From: Eunapius fragilis
Lineage: Eukaryota; Porifera; Demospongiae; Spongillida; Spongillidae
DNA: 64,000 nucleotides
NCBI GenBank assembly: GCA_963681505.1
Contig: OY811977.1
Coordinates: 6,030,970 to 6,094,969, forward strand
Direction of reading: 5' to 3'
Positions 24,708-37,055 of this stretch are shown here, one piece after another. A model generated the notes under the pieces. It made no database searches and was not told the origin of the DNA. It was given only the letters and a program-made list of their open reading frames with translations. Positions within the stretch are counted from its first letter, which is position 1. The number at the start of each line of letters is the position of its first letter. The translations under genes and the position numbers were made by a program.

Positions 24708-25626
24708 TATCAGGAACTACGATAGTAGTTCCTATATAGGAATTGACCCGGGTCGTGAATATCATTAAAAAAACGCGACCCGCGTATAACTCGCGTACCA
24801 AGAAACGGATAGTTTAGCTCTTTGTTCCTATCGAACCAGAAGGCAAAGACGGCCATTTTAATGTTTTGTTCCAGTCTTCAAACAGTTTGCTTTAAGAGAA
24901 CAAAAAAGTTCGTGTTTTACCTCGTCCCCAGGCCAAATCTTCTCCGTCGTCGTCGTCGTCTTCTAATTCTCGGGTGAGTATAACTCCTGATAGGAATGGT
25001 TTTAAAGAGCGCCAATAATACCAATCACTTTAGAATCTCCTGGAAGGCCATCTTCAAGTATCAGATGTAGCATTAAACTGACATACGTAATCATTACGTA
25101 ATGCGTAGTGTTAAATAGAAGCGTTCCCATGGCGACATTTACGTATATTGCAAACAAATGAGGAGAGCAGACGACGTGTTTGAATTCTCCCGCGTTCCTT
25201 ACAGTGATCCCAAACAAAAGCGGGCGTCTGCTCGTGACGGTAATTGAAGCGGAGGGGGGGGGTGGGGGGGGGGGGGGGGGGGGGGGGCACTTGTCAGTAT
25301 CAATAATCGATAAAAAATGATAATTAAAAATAGAGGAAACAAGTAAAGAAAAACATTCTCTAACGAGAAAGTTGGTGGGATATAGGAATTGGAGGCAATG
25401 GTGGTGTAAAAAGGAGGGGAACAAGGTTTTGAGAAAAGGGTAAATGAGATAAAAATCCTATATTTAGCACATGTACATGCAACAACCAAACGTAGTGCTA
25501 AATATAGGATTATTATCTCATTTACCCTTTTCTCAAAACCTTGTTCCCCTCCTTTTTACACCACCATTGCCTCCAATTCCTATGTCCCACCAACTTTCTC
25601 GTTAGAGAATGTTTTTCTTTACTTGT
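24708..25626. mobile_element. Insertion in tandem unit 1
   Basis: Absent from units 2 and 3, where AATAATTAT runs directly into ATAATGAAATTTC. It begins with a small hairpin (GGAACTACGATAGTAGTTCC), contains a G-rich run at 25253-25287 and ends in a large palindrome. No transposase ORF, so the mechanism is unknown. Confidence 0.7.
25339..25626. repeat. Near-perfect 132-base inverted repeat (palindrome)
   Basis: Arms 25339-25470 and 25495-25626 are reverse complements with about two mismatches by eye, around a 24-base loop. The right arm ends exactly where the tandem unit resumes. The arm contains GTTGGTGGGATATAGGAAT, which resembles GTTGGTGGTATATAGGAAT in the unit itself near 26009-26027. Confidence 0.92.
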
Positions 25627-26638
25627 ATAATGAAATTTCACCACCCAGCACTTAAACTACAGCTGCCAGCACACACCAAGAGCTTCTGAGAACGTCCGCA
25701 AGTTACTGCACACAGTAACTCATTTGCATCCCATCACTCATTAAAGTGCCTAACAGTGTGTGGTCACTGTTGGATCGGAACGACCACTCGAGACTATACT
25801 GTTAAGCCATCATCTCTATCGCAGGGTGGGACACGATTTCGTTCTTTACTCATGGTACGAAAACCAATATAGTCGTGTTGCAAGACAAGCACAAACTCCT
25901 GCGCGTGTGCTAAATACATAAATACGTACACATATAACAACATATACATCATGTCACCGACTAATTTAAGACAAATTAAGGTGTTTTTATAATTACATCA
26001 ACGTCAAAGTTGGTGGTATATAGGAATGAAAAGCTATTGTGCATGGTCTACTACGCATGGAAACAATGCGTTCATCCAAACGAACACTCTACATGTTGTT
26101 GAACTGAGTCATTCGGAGGACGCGGTCGCCAACGTTGCGGGACGTCAACTTTCCAACCACAGAAGAATGTCCAGCCCCACACTCAGTGTGGGCGTTCGAA
26201 TATACGCTGTAACCATTTGTTATAAAAATTACATTCCTACTTATGACTCTACTACGTATTACTACTGGCTACCAGTTATAAATTAAGCACTAACAAGTGC
26301 ATAAGGTACATGCATAGCCAATTTCAATGAATTTTACAATTGTGTCTGGCTAGTTTGGACGGTAATACATGTAGTTGTAGTCCGCATGCATTAACCTCAC
26401 GTTGGCAGATAGCCCCGTTTCTGCGATGAACTGGCCGTTTTTGCAGTATGCAGTGTTTATAAGTGTAGTATAGGCTATTATATTTTAATTTGAGCCCTTG
26501 ATCTTCCCTTACATAATTATATTCACGATATTATTAATCTGAACACAAATGTTAATATATCAAATTTCTTCACAGCTAATTATAATATAGCGTTAAATGC
26601 CATTGTGTACAACTTCTACATGTTCAATGTTTTCATGG

Positions 26639-27160
26639 TTACTGCATAATACTATCGAAATTGACGGAGACAGTGTTGCCTGCAATGCGATAGTGCATAT
26701 CCATTTTTACACCATTGGCCGAGAGTGGATCGGAGCTGAGAGTAACCGTCCCGTCCATAGCTATCTTGAACTTGGCAAGAAATCGTGACCCTCCAAGAAA
26801 CTTCACCACAAAACTTCCCTCCACTTGTTGACCTGATAGCTGTTCAGAAGTATTTAATAGAAACTATATTGCGCAAGCATGCATGCATTGCTTACCGTGC
26901 CAGAGGTCTGACCACCACTGCTGGCTACAGGAGAACCGAGGTTACTGATCCATTGTCCGTTAACAACATTCTGATCAGTGATGTTGGCCTGCGTGATGCT
27001 GTTATTGGTGTAGGTAATGTTGACAGCTATTTAGATAGAAACAAAAGTTAGCACCAACGTGATGAAGCAGGAAGGCAAGCATAAGCCATACTGTAGGTAG
27101 CCATTTTTTTACAACTTTGCAGTCTTTAGACAAGAGGTTTAATAGCAGTCGGTTTTGATG
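26639..27160 (-). CDS. Family B gene, copy 1 (small putative secreted protein)
   Basis: Two exons are well supported on the minus strand. Exon 2 (27026-26896, 131 bases) reads AVNITYTNNSITQANIT to ASSGGQTSGT, with acceptor AAATAG and donor GTAAGC. Exon 3 (26839-26639) reads LSGQQVEGSFVVKFLGG to TVSVNFDSIMQ and stop. A branch-like TGCTAAC precedes exon 2. A first exon with a short hydrophobic start (MLAFLLHHV) near 27070-27100 is likely but its donor is not settled. The protein is about 110 residues plus leader, with alternating hydrophobic pattern, two NIT/NNS-type glycosylation sites and no Cys in exon 3. I recognise no family. A TATA box at 27190-27183 and a conserved upstream block support transcription. 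Near-identical copies lie in units 2 and 3 and at 58.4 kb. Confidence 0.7.
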
Positions 27161-27182
27161 GCTCTGTACATATCGGATGACT

Positions 27183-27290
27183 CTTATATAGATAAACTAA
27201 GCCATTAAAGCACCAATAAGATTTCACTTGATTGAATCATGACGTGTCAAAATTCACTGGAACTAAACCCAATAGGTCCACGTGATAATC
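27183..27290 (-). promoter_or_regulatory. Promoter of B1: E-box, ATTGG, TATA
   Basis: On the minus strand: CACGTGGACCTATTGGGTTT, then about 75 bases, then TATATAAG at 27190-27183. The same order is kept in the other B copies and in relics at 40.7 and 42.2 kb, so it is selected or recently shared. Confidence 0.6.
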
Positions 27291-28140
27291 ACAGAAGTCA
27301 TGCAAATCATAAGTATACGGCGCTGAAACGTTGCCAAAATCATATCTTCGATAGTCGTATACACAACGCCACTGGTGTAATCACCATTGTATTATTATAC
27401 CAAGGAAAGGTGCACGTTCGTTCTTGGACATCATACTCCACGGGTAAACGTGCATGTAGGGCGAGCATGGGCAAAAGCCAGATTTGGCAGGCCAGTAAAG
27501 CGCGGTGCTTGGGCAACGTTATGGCGTTTTGTTCAATTTTAATAATATATGGCTTGAACAGGTCTCAGAACTAACATACTTGATTCTAGAAATAGATATG
27601 CGCATAGCATAGATAGCTTATGTAAATGCTCTGGCCTCAGAATCCGCTACGAGCTCCTCAATGCATTGTTCACGGGGTCAAGTAGCTAGGTTGGGTGGAA
27701 TGATCAACGTCATTATACCATTGAATGTATCACTTATTTATATGCAATGCAATTTTCAGTATGCTTTAATACTGAAAACGTCACATACTCACTCCGATAT
27801 TTTCAATTTGAAAAATGTTGATTATAACAGCACATGACATAATCCTCCAATAGACTCGCTGTCTATTAAATCCCCAACCAACACTTCAGCCTCCAAACAC
27901 ACCTCCCTTCCCTCCCTTCGGAATTCTTTGGTCCTCTAGCATGCATTTACCTGTTAAATTGTAAAGAGCATTTATATCAAGTAGTATAAGAAATAACATG
28001 TAACCATTGTCAAACTAACCAACCTACTCTACACTGTGAAGGCTGCATTTGTATTAATTGCAGGTGATCACGGATTACAATTCGGATGAGAAGATTCGAT
28101 ATCAGAGATCAATTCTTCTTATCTAAGTAACACATTTATA

Positions 28141-28302
28141 ATGGTTATACGTACATCACAGACACACTTTGATGTGATATCTTATCCTTTCTCGAGAAGA
28201 GGAAAGGCGTTCAATAACACCTGTAACTTAATATGTATCGACCACAAAGAAACCCTAAGCATTAAAGGAATAGACTTTCATCAATTAAAAACGTGGCCTT
28301 AA
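28141..28302 (+). CDS. Family A exon, copy 2
   Basis: Same open stretch as copy 1, 54 codons including stop. It differs at a few positions (MVIRTSQ for MVIHTSQ, FHQL for FLQL). Upstream exon unknown. Confidence 0.4.
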   Translation: MVIRTSQTHFDVISYPFSRRGKAFNNTCNLICIDHKETLSIKGIDFHQLKTWP

Positions 28303-29316
28303 TAATTATATAATGAAATTTCACCACCCAGCACTTAAACTACAGCTGCCAGCACACACCAAGAGCTTCTGAGAACGTCCGCAAGTTACTGCACACAGCA
28401 ACTCATTTGCATCCCATCACTCATTAAAGTGCCTAACAGTGTGTGGTCACTGTTGGATCGGAACGACCACTCGAGACTATACTGTTAAGCCATCATCTCT
28501 ATCGCAGGGTGGGACACGATTTCGTTCTTTACTCATGGTACGAAAACCAATATAGTCGTGTTGCAAGACAAGCACAAACTCCTGCGCGTGTGCTAAATAC
28601 ATAAATACGTACACATATAACAACATATACATCATGTCACCGACTAATTTAAGACAAATTAAGGTGTTTTTATAATTACATCAACGTCAAAGTTGGTGGT
28701 ATATGGGAATGAAAAGCTATTGTGCATGGTCTACTACGCATGGAAACAATGCGTTCATCCAAACGAACACTCTACATGTTGTTGAACTGAGTCATTCGGA
28801 GGACGCGGTCGCCAACGTTGCGGGACGTGAGCTTTCCAAACACAGAAGAATGTCCAGCCCCACACTCAGTGTGGGCGTTCGAATATACGCTGTAACCATT
28901 TGTTATAAAAATTACATTCCTACTTATGACTCTACTACGTATTACTACTGGCTACCAGTTATAAATTAAGCACTAGCAAGTGCATAAGGTACATGCATAG
29001 CCAATTTCAATGAATTTTACAATTGTGTCTGGCTAGTTTGGACGGTAATACATGTAGTTGTAGTCCGCATGCATTAACCTCTCGTTGGCAGATAGCCCCG
29101 TTTCTGCGATGAACTGGCCGTTTTTGCAGTATGCAGTGTTTATAAGTGTAGTATAGGCTATTATATTTTAATTTGAGCCCTTGATCACCCTTACTTATAT
29201 TCACGATATTATTAATCTGAACGCAAATGTTAATATATCAAATTTCTTCACAGCTAATTATAATATAGCGTTACATGCCATTGTGTACAACTTCAACATG
29301 TTCAATGTTTTCATGG

Positions 29317-29840
29317 TTACTGCATAATACTATCGAAATTGACGGAGACAGTGTTGCCTGCAATGCGATATTGCATATCCATTTTTACACCATTGGCCGA
29401 GAGTGGATCGGAGCTGAGAGTAACCGTCCCGTCCATAGCTATCTTGAACTTGGCAAGAAATCGTGACCCTCCAAGAAACTTCACCACAAAACTTCCCTCC
29501 ACTTGTTGACCTGATAGCTGTTCAGAAGTATTTAATAGAAACTATATTGCGCAAGCATGCATGCATTGCTTACCGTGCTAGAGGTCTGACCACCACTGCT
29601 GGCTACAGGAGAACCGAGGTTACTGATCCATTGTCCGTTAACAACATTCTGATCAGTGATGTTGGCCTGCGTGATGCTGTTATTGGTGTAGGTAATGTTG
29701 ACAGCTATTTAGATAGAAACAAAAGTTAGCACCAACGTGATGAAGCAGGAAGGCAAGCATAAGCCATACTGTAGGTAGCCATTTTTTACAACTTTGCAGT
29801 CTTTAGACAAGAGGTTTAATAGCAGTCGGTTTTGATGGCT
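29317..29840 (-). CDS. Family B gene, copy 2
   Basis: Exon 2 is 29704-29574 and exon 3 is 29517-29317, with splice signals as in copy 1. The product is nearly identical to copy 1 (one visible change in exon 3: MDMQYRIAG for MDMHYRIAG). TATA box at 29871-29864. Confidence 0.7.
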
Positions 29841-30825
29841 CTGTACATATCGATCGGATGACTCTTATATAGATAAACTAAGCCATTAAAGCACCAATAA
29901 GATTTCACTTGATTGAATCATGACGTGTCAAAATTCACTGGAACTAAACCCAATAGGTCCACGTGATAATCACAGAAGTCATGCAAATCATAAGTATACG
30001 GCGCTGAAACGTTGCCAAAATCATATCTTCGATAGTCGTATACACAACGCCACTGGTGTAATCACCATTGTATTATTATACCAAGGAAAGGTGCACGTTC
30101 GTTCTTGGACATCATACTCCACGGGTAAACGTGCATGCCTATAGGGCGAGCATGGGCAAAAGCCAGATTTGGCAGGCCAGTAAAGCGCGGTGCTTGGGCA
30201 ACGTTATGGCGTTTTGTTGAATTTTAATAATATATGGCTTGAACAGGTCTCAGAACTAACATACTTGATTCTAGAAATAGATATGCGCATAGCATAGATA
30301 GCTTATGTAAATGCTCTGGCTTCAGAATCCGCTACGAGCTCCTCAATGCATTGTTCACGGGGTCAAGTAGCTAGGTTGGGTGGAATGATCAACGTCATTA
30401 TACCATTGAATGTATCACTTATTTATATGCAATGCAATTGTCAGTATGCTTTAATACTGAAAACGTCACATACTCACTCAGATATTTTCAATTTGAAAAA
30501 TGTTGATTATGACAGCACATGACATAATCCTCCAATAGACTCGCTGTCTATTAAATCCCCAACCAACACTTCAGCCTCCAAACACACCTCCCTTCCCTCC
30601 CTTCGGAATTCTTTGGTCCTCTAGCATGCATTTACCTGTTAAATTGTAAAGAGCATTTATATCACGTAGTATAAGAAATAACATGTAACCATTGTCAAAC
30701 TAACCAACCTACTCTACACTGTGAAGGCTGCATTTGTATTAATTGCAGGTGATCACGGATTAAAATTCGGATGAGAAGATTCGATATCAGAGATCAATTC
30801 TTCTTATCTAAGTAACACATTTATA

Positions 30826-30987
30826 ATGGTTATACGTACATCACAGACACACTTTGATGTGATATCTTATCCTTTCTCGAGAAGAGGAAAGGCGTTCAAT
30901 AACACCTGTAACTTAATATGTATCGACCACAAAGAAACCCTAAGCATTAAAGGAATAGACTTTCATCAATTAAAAACGTGGCCTTAA
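30826..30987 (+). CDS. Family A exon, copy 3
   Basis: Open stretch identical in layout to copy 2, ending LKTWP and stop. Confidence 0.4.
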   Translation: MVIRTSQTHFDVISYPFSRRGKAFNNTCNLICIDHKETLSIKGIDFHQLKTWP

Positions 30988-31977
30988 TAATTATATAATG
31001 AAATTTCACCACCCAGCACTTAAACTACAGCTGCCAGCACACACCAAGAGCTTCTGAGAACGTCCGCAAGTTACTGCACACAGCAACTCATTTGCATCCC
31101 ATCACTCATTAAAGTGCCTAACAGTGTGTGGTCACTGTTGGATCGGAACGACCACTCGAGACTATACTGTTAAGCCATCATCTCTATCGCAGGGTGGGAC
31201 ACGATTTCGTTCTTTACTCATGGTACGAAAACCAATATAGTCGTGTTGCAAGACAAGCACAAACTCCTGCGCGTGTGCTAAATACATAAATACGTACACA
31301 TATAACAACATATACATCATGTCACCGACTAATTTATGACAAAGGTGTTTTTATAATTACATCAACGTCAAAGTTGGTGGTATATGGGAATGAAAAGCTA
31401 TTGTGCATGGTCTACTACGCATGGAAACAATGCGTTCATCCAAACGAACACTCTACATGTTGTTGAACTGAGTCATTCGGAGGACGCGGTCGCCAACGTT
31501 GCGGGACGTGAGCTTTCCAAACACAGAAGAATGTCCAGCCCCACACTCAGTGTGGGCGTTCGAATATACGCTGTAACCATTTGTTATAAAAATTACATTC
31601 CTACTTATGACTCTACGTATTACTACTGGCTACCAGTTATAAATTAAGCACTAACAAGTGCATAAGGTACATGCATAGCCAATTTCAATGAATTTTACAA
31701 TTGTGTCTGGCTAGTTTGGACGGTAATACATGTAGTTGTAGTCCGCATGCATTAACCTCTCGTTGGCAGATGAACTGGCCGTTTTTGCAGTATGCAGTGT
31801 TTATAAGTGTAGTATAGGCTATTATATTTTAATTTGAGCCCTTGATCACCCTTACTTATATTCACGATATTATTAATCTGAACGCAAATGTTAATATATC
31901 AAATTTCTTCACAGCTAATTATAATATAGCGTTAAATGCCATTGTGTACAACTTCAACATGTTCAATGTTTTCATGG

Positions 31978-32500
31978 TTACTGCATAATACTATCGAAAT
32001 TGACGGAGACAGTGTTGCCTGCAATGCGATAGTGCATATCCATTTTTACACCATTGGCCGAGAGTGGATCGGAGCTGAGAGTAACCGTCCCGTCCATAGC
32101 TATCTTGAACTTGGCAAGAAATCGTGACCCTCCAAGAAACTTCACCACAAAACTTCCCTCCACTTGTTGACCTGATAGCTGTTCAGAAGTATTTAATAGA
32201 AACTATATTGCGCAAGCATGCATGCATTGCTTACCGTGCCAGAGGTCTGACCACCACTGCTGGCTACAGGAGAACCGAATTTACTGATCCATTGTCCGTT
32301 AACAACATTCTGATCAGCGATGTTGGCCTGCGTGATGCTGTTATTGGTGTAGGTAATGTTGACAGCTATTTAGATAGAAACAAAAGTTAGCACCAACGTG
32401 ATGAAGCAGGAAGGCAAGCATAAGCCATACTGTAGGTAGCCATTTTTTACAACTTTGCAGTCTTTAGACAAGAGGTTTAATAGCAGTCGGTTTTGATGGC
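31978..32500 (-). CDS. Family B gene, copy 3
   Basis: Exon 2 is 32365-32235 and exon 3 is 32178-31978. Same product as copy 1 apart from isolated changes. TATA box at 32528-32521. The conserved upstream block is slightly altered (CACTGAAGTC beyond it). Confidence 0.7.
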
Positions 32501-32735
32501 TCTGTACATATCGGATGACTCTTATATAGATAAACTAAGCCATTAAAGCACCAATAAGATTTCACTTGATTGAATCATGACGTGTCAAAATTCACTGGAA
32601 CTAAACCCAATAGGTCCACGTGATAATCACTGAAGTCATGCAAATCATAAGTATATGGCGCTGAATCAGTGCTTTAGTATAATTATATCTTCGATAGTCA
32701 TATACATAACGCCACTGGTGTAATCACCATTATAG

Positions 32736-33354
32736 GTAAACATGGGGTGTATATACTTCCATTCATTGGGCATGCACTCCCATTCATTCGGTACGTATGC
32801 ATGATATATACTTATAGCTAGGCCTCACACCTCTGTTTACATCAGCCTACCGTTCGCATTCTATATTATACCCATATCTGGGGTGGGCTCCTGAGAGCCC
32901 CAAAGGCTAAGGCGTGGATCCGCCGCTTGATATTTTGGCATTAGGTAGTCTCGCACATACTTGGAGATGACCCGTATTATATAATATTAGATAGTGCTTT
33001 GGTTAAGCAGTGAACACGTCAGTAACGCTGTATAAGATTTGCAATGCAATTAAGTGTCTCATTTGGAACTTAAGGTGAAAGAAGGTCGTATACATGAATA
33101 TACATATACGTCTGGTGAACAGAAAATCCATCGTTTATATTGTACACAAACTAATGAGATTCTGAATTTCTACGCCTTTATTTGGTGTGCTTTTATGTAC
33201 AAGACTGCATGTCATTGTTGCTTGTACTGGATATGTGTGACTGGTGTGTGCTATTTTTTTGTCTCATGTAAAGGATTTATGAGTCGTGTGTACTGGAGGT
33301 GTTCCTTCCCATCTATCGCTGTACTTTCCCTCAATAATTAATGTGCAGTGCATA
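32736..33354. other. Spacer between units 3 and 4
   Basis: No gene supported. The open frame 33054-33341 has no recognisable motif. Confidence 0.4.
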
Positions 33355-33612
33355 TTTTTTGTATTAACCTCCCAACCCACACTCCAGCCCCCAAACCCAC
33401 TTCCCTTTCCTCCCTTCTGAATTCTTTGCTTCTCTAGCATACGTTTACGTGTTAATTTGTAAAGAGCTATCTACCCAGTAAGAAATAACATGTATCCACT
33501 GTCAAACTGACTGACCTATACTACACTGTGAAGACTGCATCTATATTAATTGCAGTAGATCACGGCTTAGAATTCGGATACGAAGATTCGATATGACATA
33601 ATAATTCTTTTA

Positions 33613-33810
33613 ATGTACATAACACACATTGCTAATATAATGGTTATACATGTTTTGAATACATCACAGACACACTTTGATGTGATCCCTGGTCCTTTCT
33701 CAAGAACAGGAAAGGCGTTCAATAACACCTGTAACTTGATAAGTATCAACCACAAAGAATTCCTTAACATTTTACGAATAGACTTTCATCAATTAAGAAC
33801 GTGGGTTTAA
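33613..33810 (+). CDS. Family A exon, copy 4 (diverged)
   Basis: Reads ANIMVIHVLNTSQTHFDVIP, FSRTGKAFNNTCN and ILRIDFHQLRTWV with stop. It is open despite clear divergence from copies 1-3, the best hint that this exon has been under selection. Confidence 0.45.
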   Translation: MYITHIANIMVIHVLNTSQTHFDVIPGPFSRTGKAFNNTCNLISINHKEFLNILRIDFHQLRTWV

Positions 33811-33927
33811 TAATTATATAATGAAATTTCACCACGAAGAACTTAAACTACAGCTGCCAGCACACACCTAGAACACCTGAGAACGTCCGGAAGTTACTGC
33901 ACACAGTAACTCCCTTGTTACTCATTT

Positions 33928-34416
33928 CAGCGGCGGATCCAGGGGGGGGGCACTCGGGGCACGTGCCCCCCCCCCCCCCCCCCCCCCCTTCATTAATAAA
34001 TTCATAACTTTTCGGGCCGCATTTTATAATATAGCTGCACGATTGCGCTGTCTATTGATATCCGCACGCATGAACTCTACTACTGTACTATATCCCGGGC
34101 CCCCCGATACGCGATCATACTTCCCCCCCCCCCGCCCTTCGTATCGGGCCAGAAACCAACAGCACCCCCCCGCTCTTCGTTTTGGGCCAGAATCCGACAG
34201 CACCCCCCCCCCCCCCCCCCCGCTCCTCGTATCGGGCCATAAACCGACAGCACCCCCCCCCCCCCCCCCCCCCGCTCCTCGTATCGGGCCATAAACCGAC
34301 AGCACCCCCCCCCCCCCCCCCCCCGCTTTTCGTATCGGGCCAGAAGCCGACCCCACCCCCAGCCACACCCACCATCCGTGCCCCCCCCCCCCCCCCAAAA
34401 CCTGTATCCGCCGCTG
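33928..34416. mobile_element. 489-base non-autonomous DNA element with CAGCGGCGGAT termini
   Basis: The left end CAGCGGCGGATCCAGG is matched by the right end CCTGTATCCGCCGCTG as an inverted repeat (15 of 16). CATTT at 33923-33927 and 34417-34421 is a 5-base target duplication. Unit 5 (near 57524) keeps the empty site with one CATTT. It holds no transposase. The interior is C-rich runs and a minisatellite. Confidence 0.85.
34125..34395. repeat. About 60-base minisatellite with poly(C) runs
   Basis: Four to five copies of CTCGTATCGGGCCATAAACC followed by GACAGCA and a C run of variable length, inside the small element. The long Pro or Gly frames here are not genes. Confidence 0.9.
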
Positions 34417-35290
34417 CATTTCCACCTCATCACTCATTGAAGTGCCTAACAGTGTGTGGTCACTGTTGGATCGGAACGACCACTTTCGACTATCCAGTTA
34501 AGCCATCCTCACTACCGCAGGGTGGGACACGATTTCGTTCCTTACTTTTCTTGATTTTATGGTACGAAAACCAATATTCACTGAGACAAAAGAGTTTTTA
34601 ACATTAAATATTAATTGATAATAATTACCTCTACGTCAAAGTTGGTGGAATATAGGAATGAAACGCTATTGTGGTCTAATACGCAAGGAAACAATCCATT
34701 CATCCAAACGAACACGTACATGTTGTCGAACTGACTCATCTGGAGGACGCGTTCGCCAACGTTGCGGGACGTGAGCTTTCCAACCGAAGAAGAACGTCAT
34801 GCCCCACACTCAATGTGCGTGTTCATAAAACTAAATTTTGAAATTAAAATCTGCAATGGAACAGTGTTCCCAGATGCTACAGGCTGTAGCCAATGGTTAT
34901 AAAAAATACATTCCTACGTATGACTATACAGGTTACTTCCGGCTACCAGTTATTAATTAAGCACTTAAGGTACATGTACATGCATAACAAATTTCATGGA
35001 ATTTCACAATTGTTTCTGTCTAGTTTGGACGGTAATAGTTGATGTTAGCAAACATTGCATGCATTAACCGTTCGTTGGTAGATAGCCCCATTACTGTGAT
35101 GTACTGGCCGTTTCCAGTATGCAGTGTTTATTAGTATAGTATAGGCTATTATATTTTAAATTGAGTCCTTGAACAACCTTACTTGCACTCACGATAATAT
35201 TAATTTGAACGCGCATTTTTATATCCAGTATAACATAGCTTTAAGTACAAGTTCAACATGTTCAATGTCTACATGCTTTTCAGCATTTGT

Positions 35291-37055
35291 ATGAGGAATG
35301 ACCATGGTATGATAGGGGTAACCAATGTCGTTTCCTAAAAGAAATACAAATTCTGCTCTTATTGAATTTCTATAGTTACAGCCAATGTAATGACTGCACG
35401 GTGGTGCATGATGACTTCATGCCGATAAGCCTATTGCGGAAACTGCGTGCCAGATTGTAACGAAGTTGTTGAAGGGCATCTGCAGAGATGGAGGCAATGC
35501 CACAAAGGTAGCAGAGGTTCAGAGATGGGGTGAAAGCACAAGGATGGAGTTGAAAACACACCAGATATAACGCTCAGGACCGTTAAACATAACACTACAG
35601 TCCAGTACATACAACACATCAGTCCAGTACATACAACACAAGAATCCATGCAGTCTATATAAGACCAGTATATGTAATCATCAGCCCAGTACATACAACA
35701 CACAATTCCATTGCATGAGCAACACAGAAGCCCATGGCCAGTACATATTTGAATGTGGAGGACTCACATTATGAGCTGTTCATGTCAGAACCAATGGAGT
35801 AGGTTCCACATAGTGATGATGCGGTATGATGATGTCATTTTAAAAGTCACCCAACGATCGGGGGACTTATATCTATTCGTGCCAATCGACCGATTTAAAA
35901 AAGGAGAACAGATTGCGTTTTTCAGTATTGTTAAACTGCGGTACCCAGTGCCAGTACTCCATGTTCGTCGTCTTCATCTTAGCATAAGTCACAACAGGAA
36001 CCTAAAAACGCCAGTGTACTAATCGCTTCAGGATATCTCCGCGTGCTAAATTCAGGGCAGGGCTGCAGAAGGCCAGCCTTGTGAGATTTACGAATAAGTA
36101 AATGTATAACAATTGTCCGTAATTTTCGAAGGAATAAATATAACTGGTAATAAATTATCGCAGCTTGAATTTCACTGCGGCTTGCCTTCCAAGGCACAGG
36201 CTGGACACTTGCCAGACCTCCGTGGTCGCAGACTGGACCCTGCATGCATGCATGGCCGGACTTTCGGCAACTCTGTTCAGGGGTCTGTTACTTAGACACC
36301 TAACTGTTCGCGAAATTAATCAACTAAAGCTAGTATAGTTCCTTATTTGTTATTCTCTTACATCAGCTATTCTCTATTAACCTATTCCAGTGAGAGATGT
36401 ATGTCTGCGTTAATAATGAGTTTTCCGTTACCAAAGAATTTTTCAAGACTCTTTGAATCATTATACCCATTTGAATTTACTCATGTTCACTGACTGCTTT
36501 AGATTGTATTATTGAAACCCCGTTCCTGCCACATATCATTCCTCTGCTGCTTCTTTTTGCCTCATTTTATTATTCTACTTTGTTACTACGTTCCCGTTTA
36601 GATAGTCAGTGTAGGAATTTTACTCTCTTAGTACATATAATTAAACTACTTCCAAACAAATGCATAACAGATTACACACCTTTTGTACGGGTCCTGCGGC
36701 ATTTGATTTGGGCTACAAATATAACCGACAGAGCTAGGTACTTCATTCTTTATATACATGTGTATGGTTTGGAATCTGAGGCATGTTCGAATATACTTGC
36801 ATGCATAGCAAGGTTTCTGCGGTTGTCGGTTGTCAAGGGTGGTTTATTAGGGTTTACGAGGCATGACTTTTGTCCACATTTTCCGTGACCGCATCGGGCA
36901 GTGAGTCATGCCACTTCCGCATTGCGATAATATATAATGATACGTGGTTTATTCATCTGTGTCACTACAATATTTTCAAAATGTCCTGCAATTACTGTTC
37001 GTTTGTTTGACGCGGCTGTGTGATGTTTTATCTAAATTATCTTACGGTCTTATAG
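35291..37055. other. Gene-free stretch
   Basis: No gene supported. At 35595-35705, a short repeat of CAGTCCAGTACATACAACAC occurs three times. The upstream exon or promoter of the member at 37056 should lie near the end of this stretch. Confidence 0.4.

Larger units (their letters stand above)
24034..27627. repeat. Tandem unit 1 (with about 0.9-kb insertion)
   Basis: First copy of a unit that restarts at 27628 and 30312 with TGCTCTGG followed by TTCAGAATCCGC or CCTCAGAATCCGC. It carries exon A1 (plus) and gene B1 (minus). Relative to units 2 and 3 it has extra DNA from about 24708 to 25626. Confidence 0.9.
27628..30311. repeat. Tandem unit 2, 2684 bases
   Basis: Second copy, lacking the insertion. 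Very few differences from unit 3. Confidence 0.93.
30312..32735. repeat. Tandem unit 3, 3' end lost
   Basis: Third copy. It matches unit 2 until about 32665, becomes patchy, and is lost by about 32735. Confidence 0.9.
33355..35290. repeat. Unit 4, older degenerate copy
   Basis: Diverged copy of the unit, from the CCCAACC...CTCCAGCC block to just before the family B last exon, where it stops. It is interrupted by a small element at 33928-34416. Gene B is absent. Confidence 0.8.

Noticed and set aside
26026-26286. 86-residue plus-strand ORF repeated in units 1-3
   Set aside because: Conserved only because the units are recent copies; in the diverged unit 5 it ends early, in unit 4 it is lost, and no splice or motif support is seen.
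26785-27051. 88-residue plus-strand ORF in each unit
   Set aside because: It is the antisense shadow of the family B exons, whose splice sites and distant paralogues support the minus strand.
34024-34601. Long Pro-rich and Gly-rich ORFs
   Set aside because: They arise from poly(C) runs in the minisatellite of the small inserted element.
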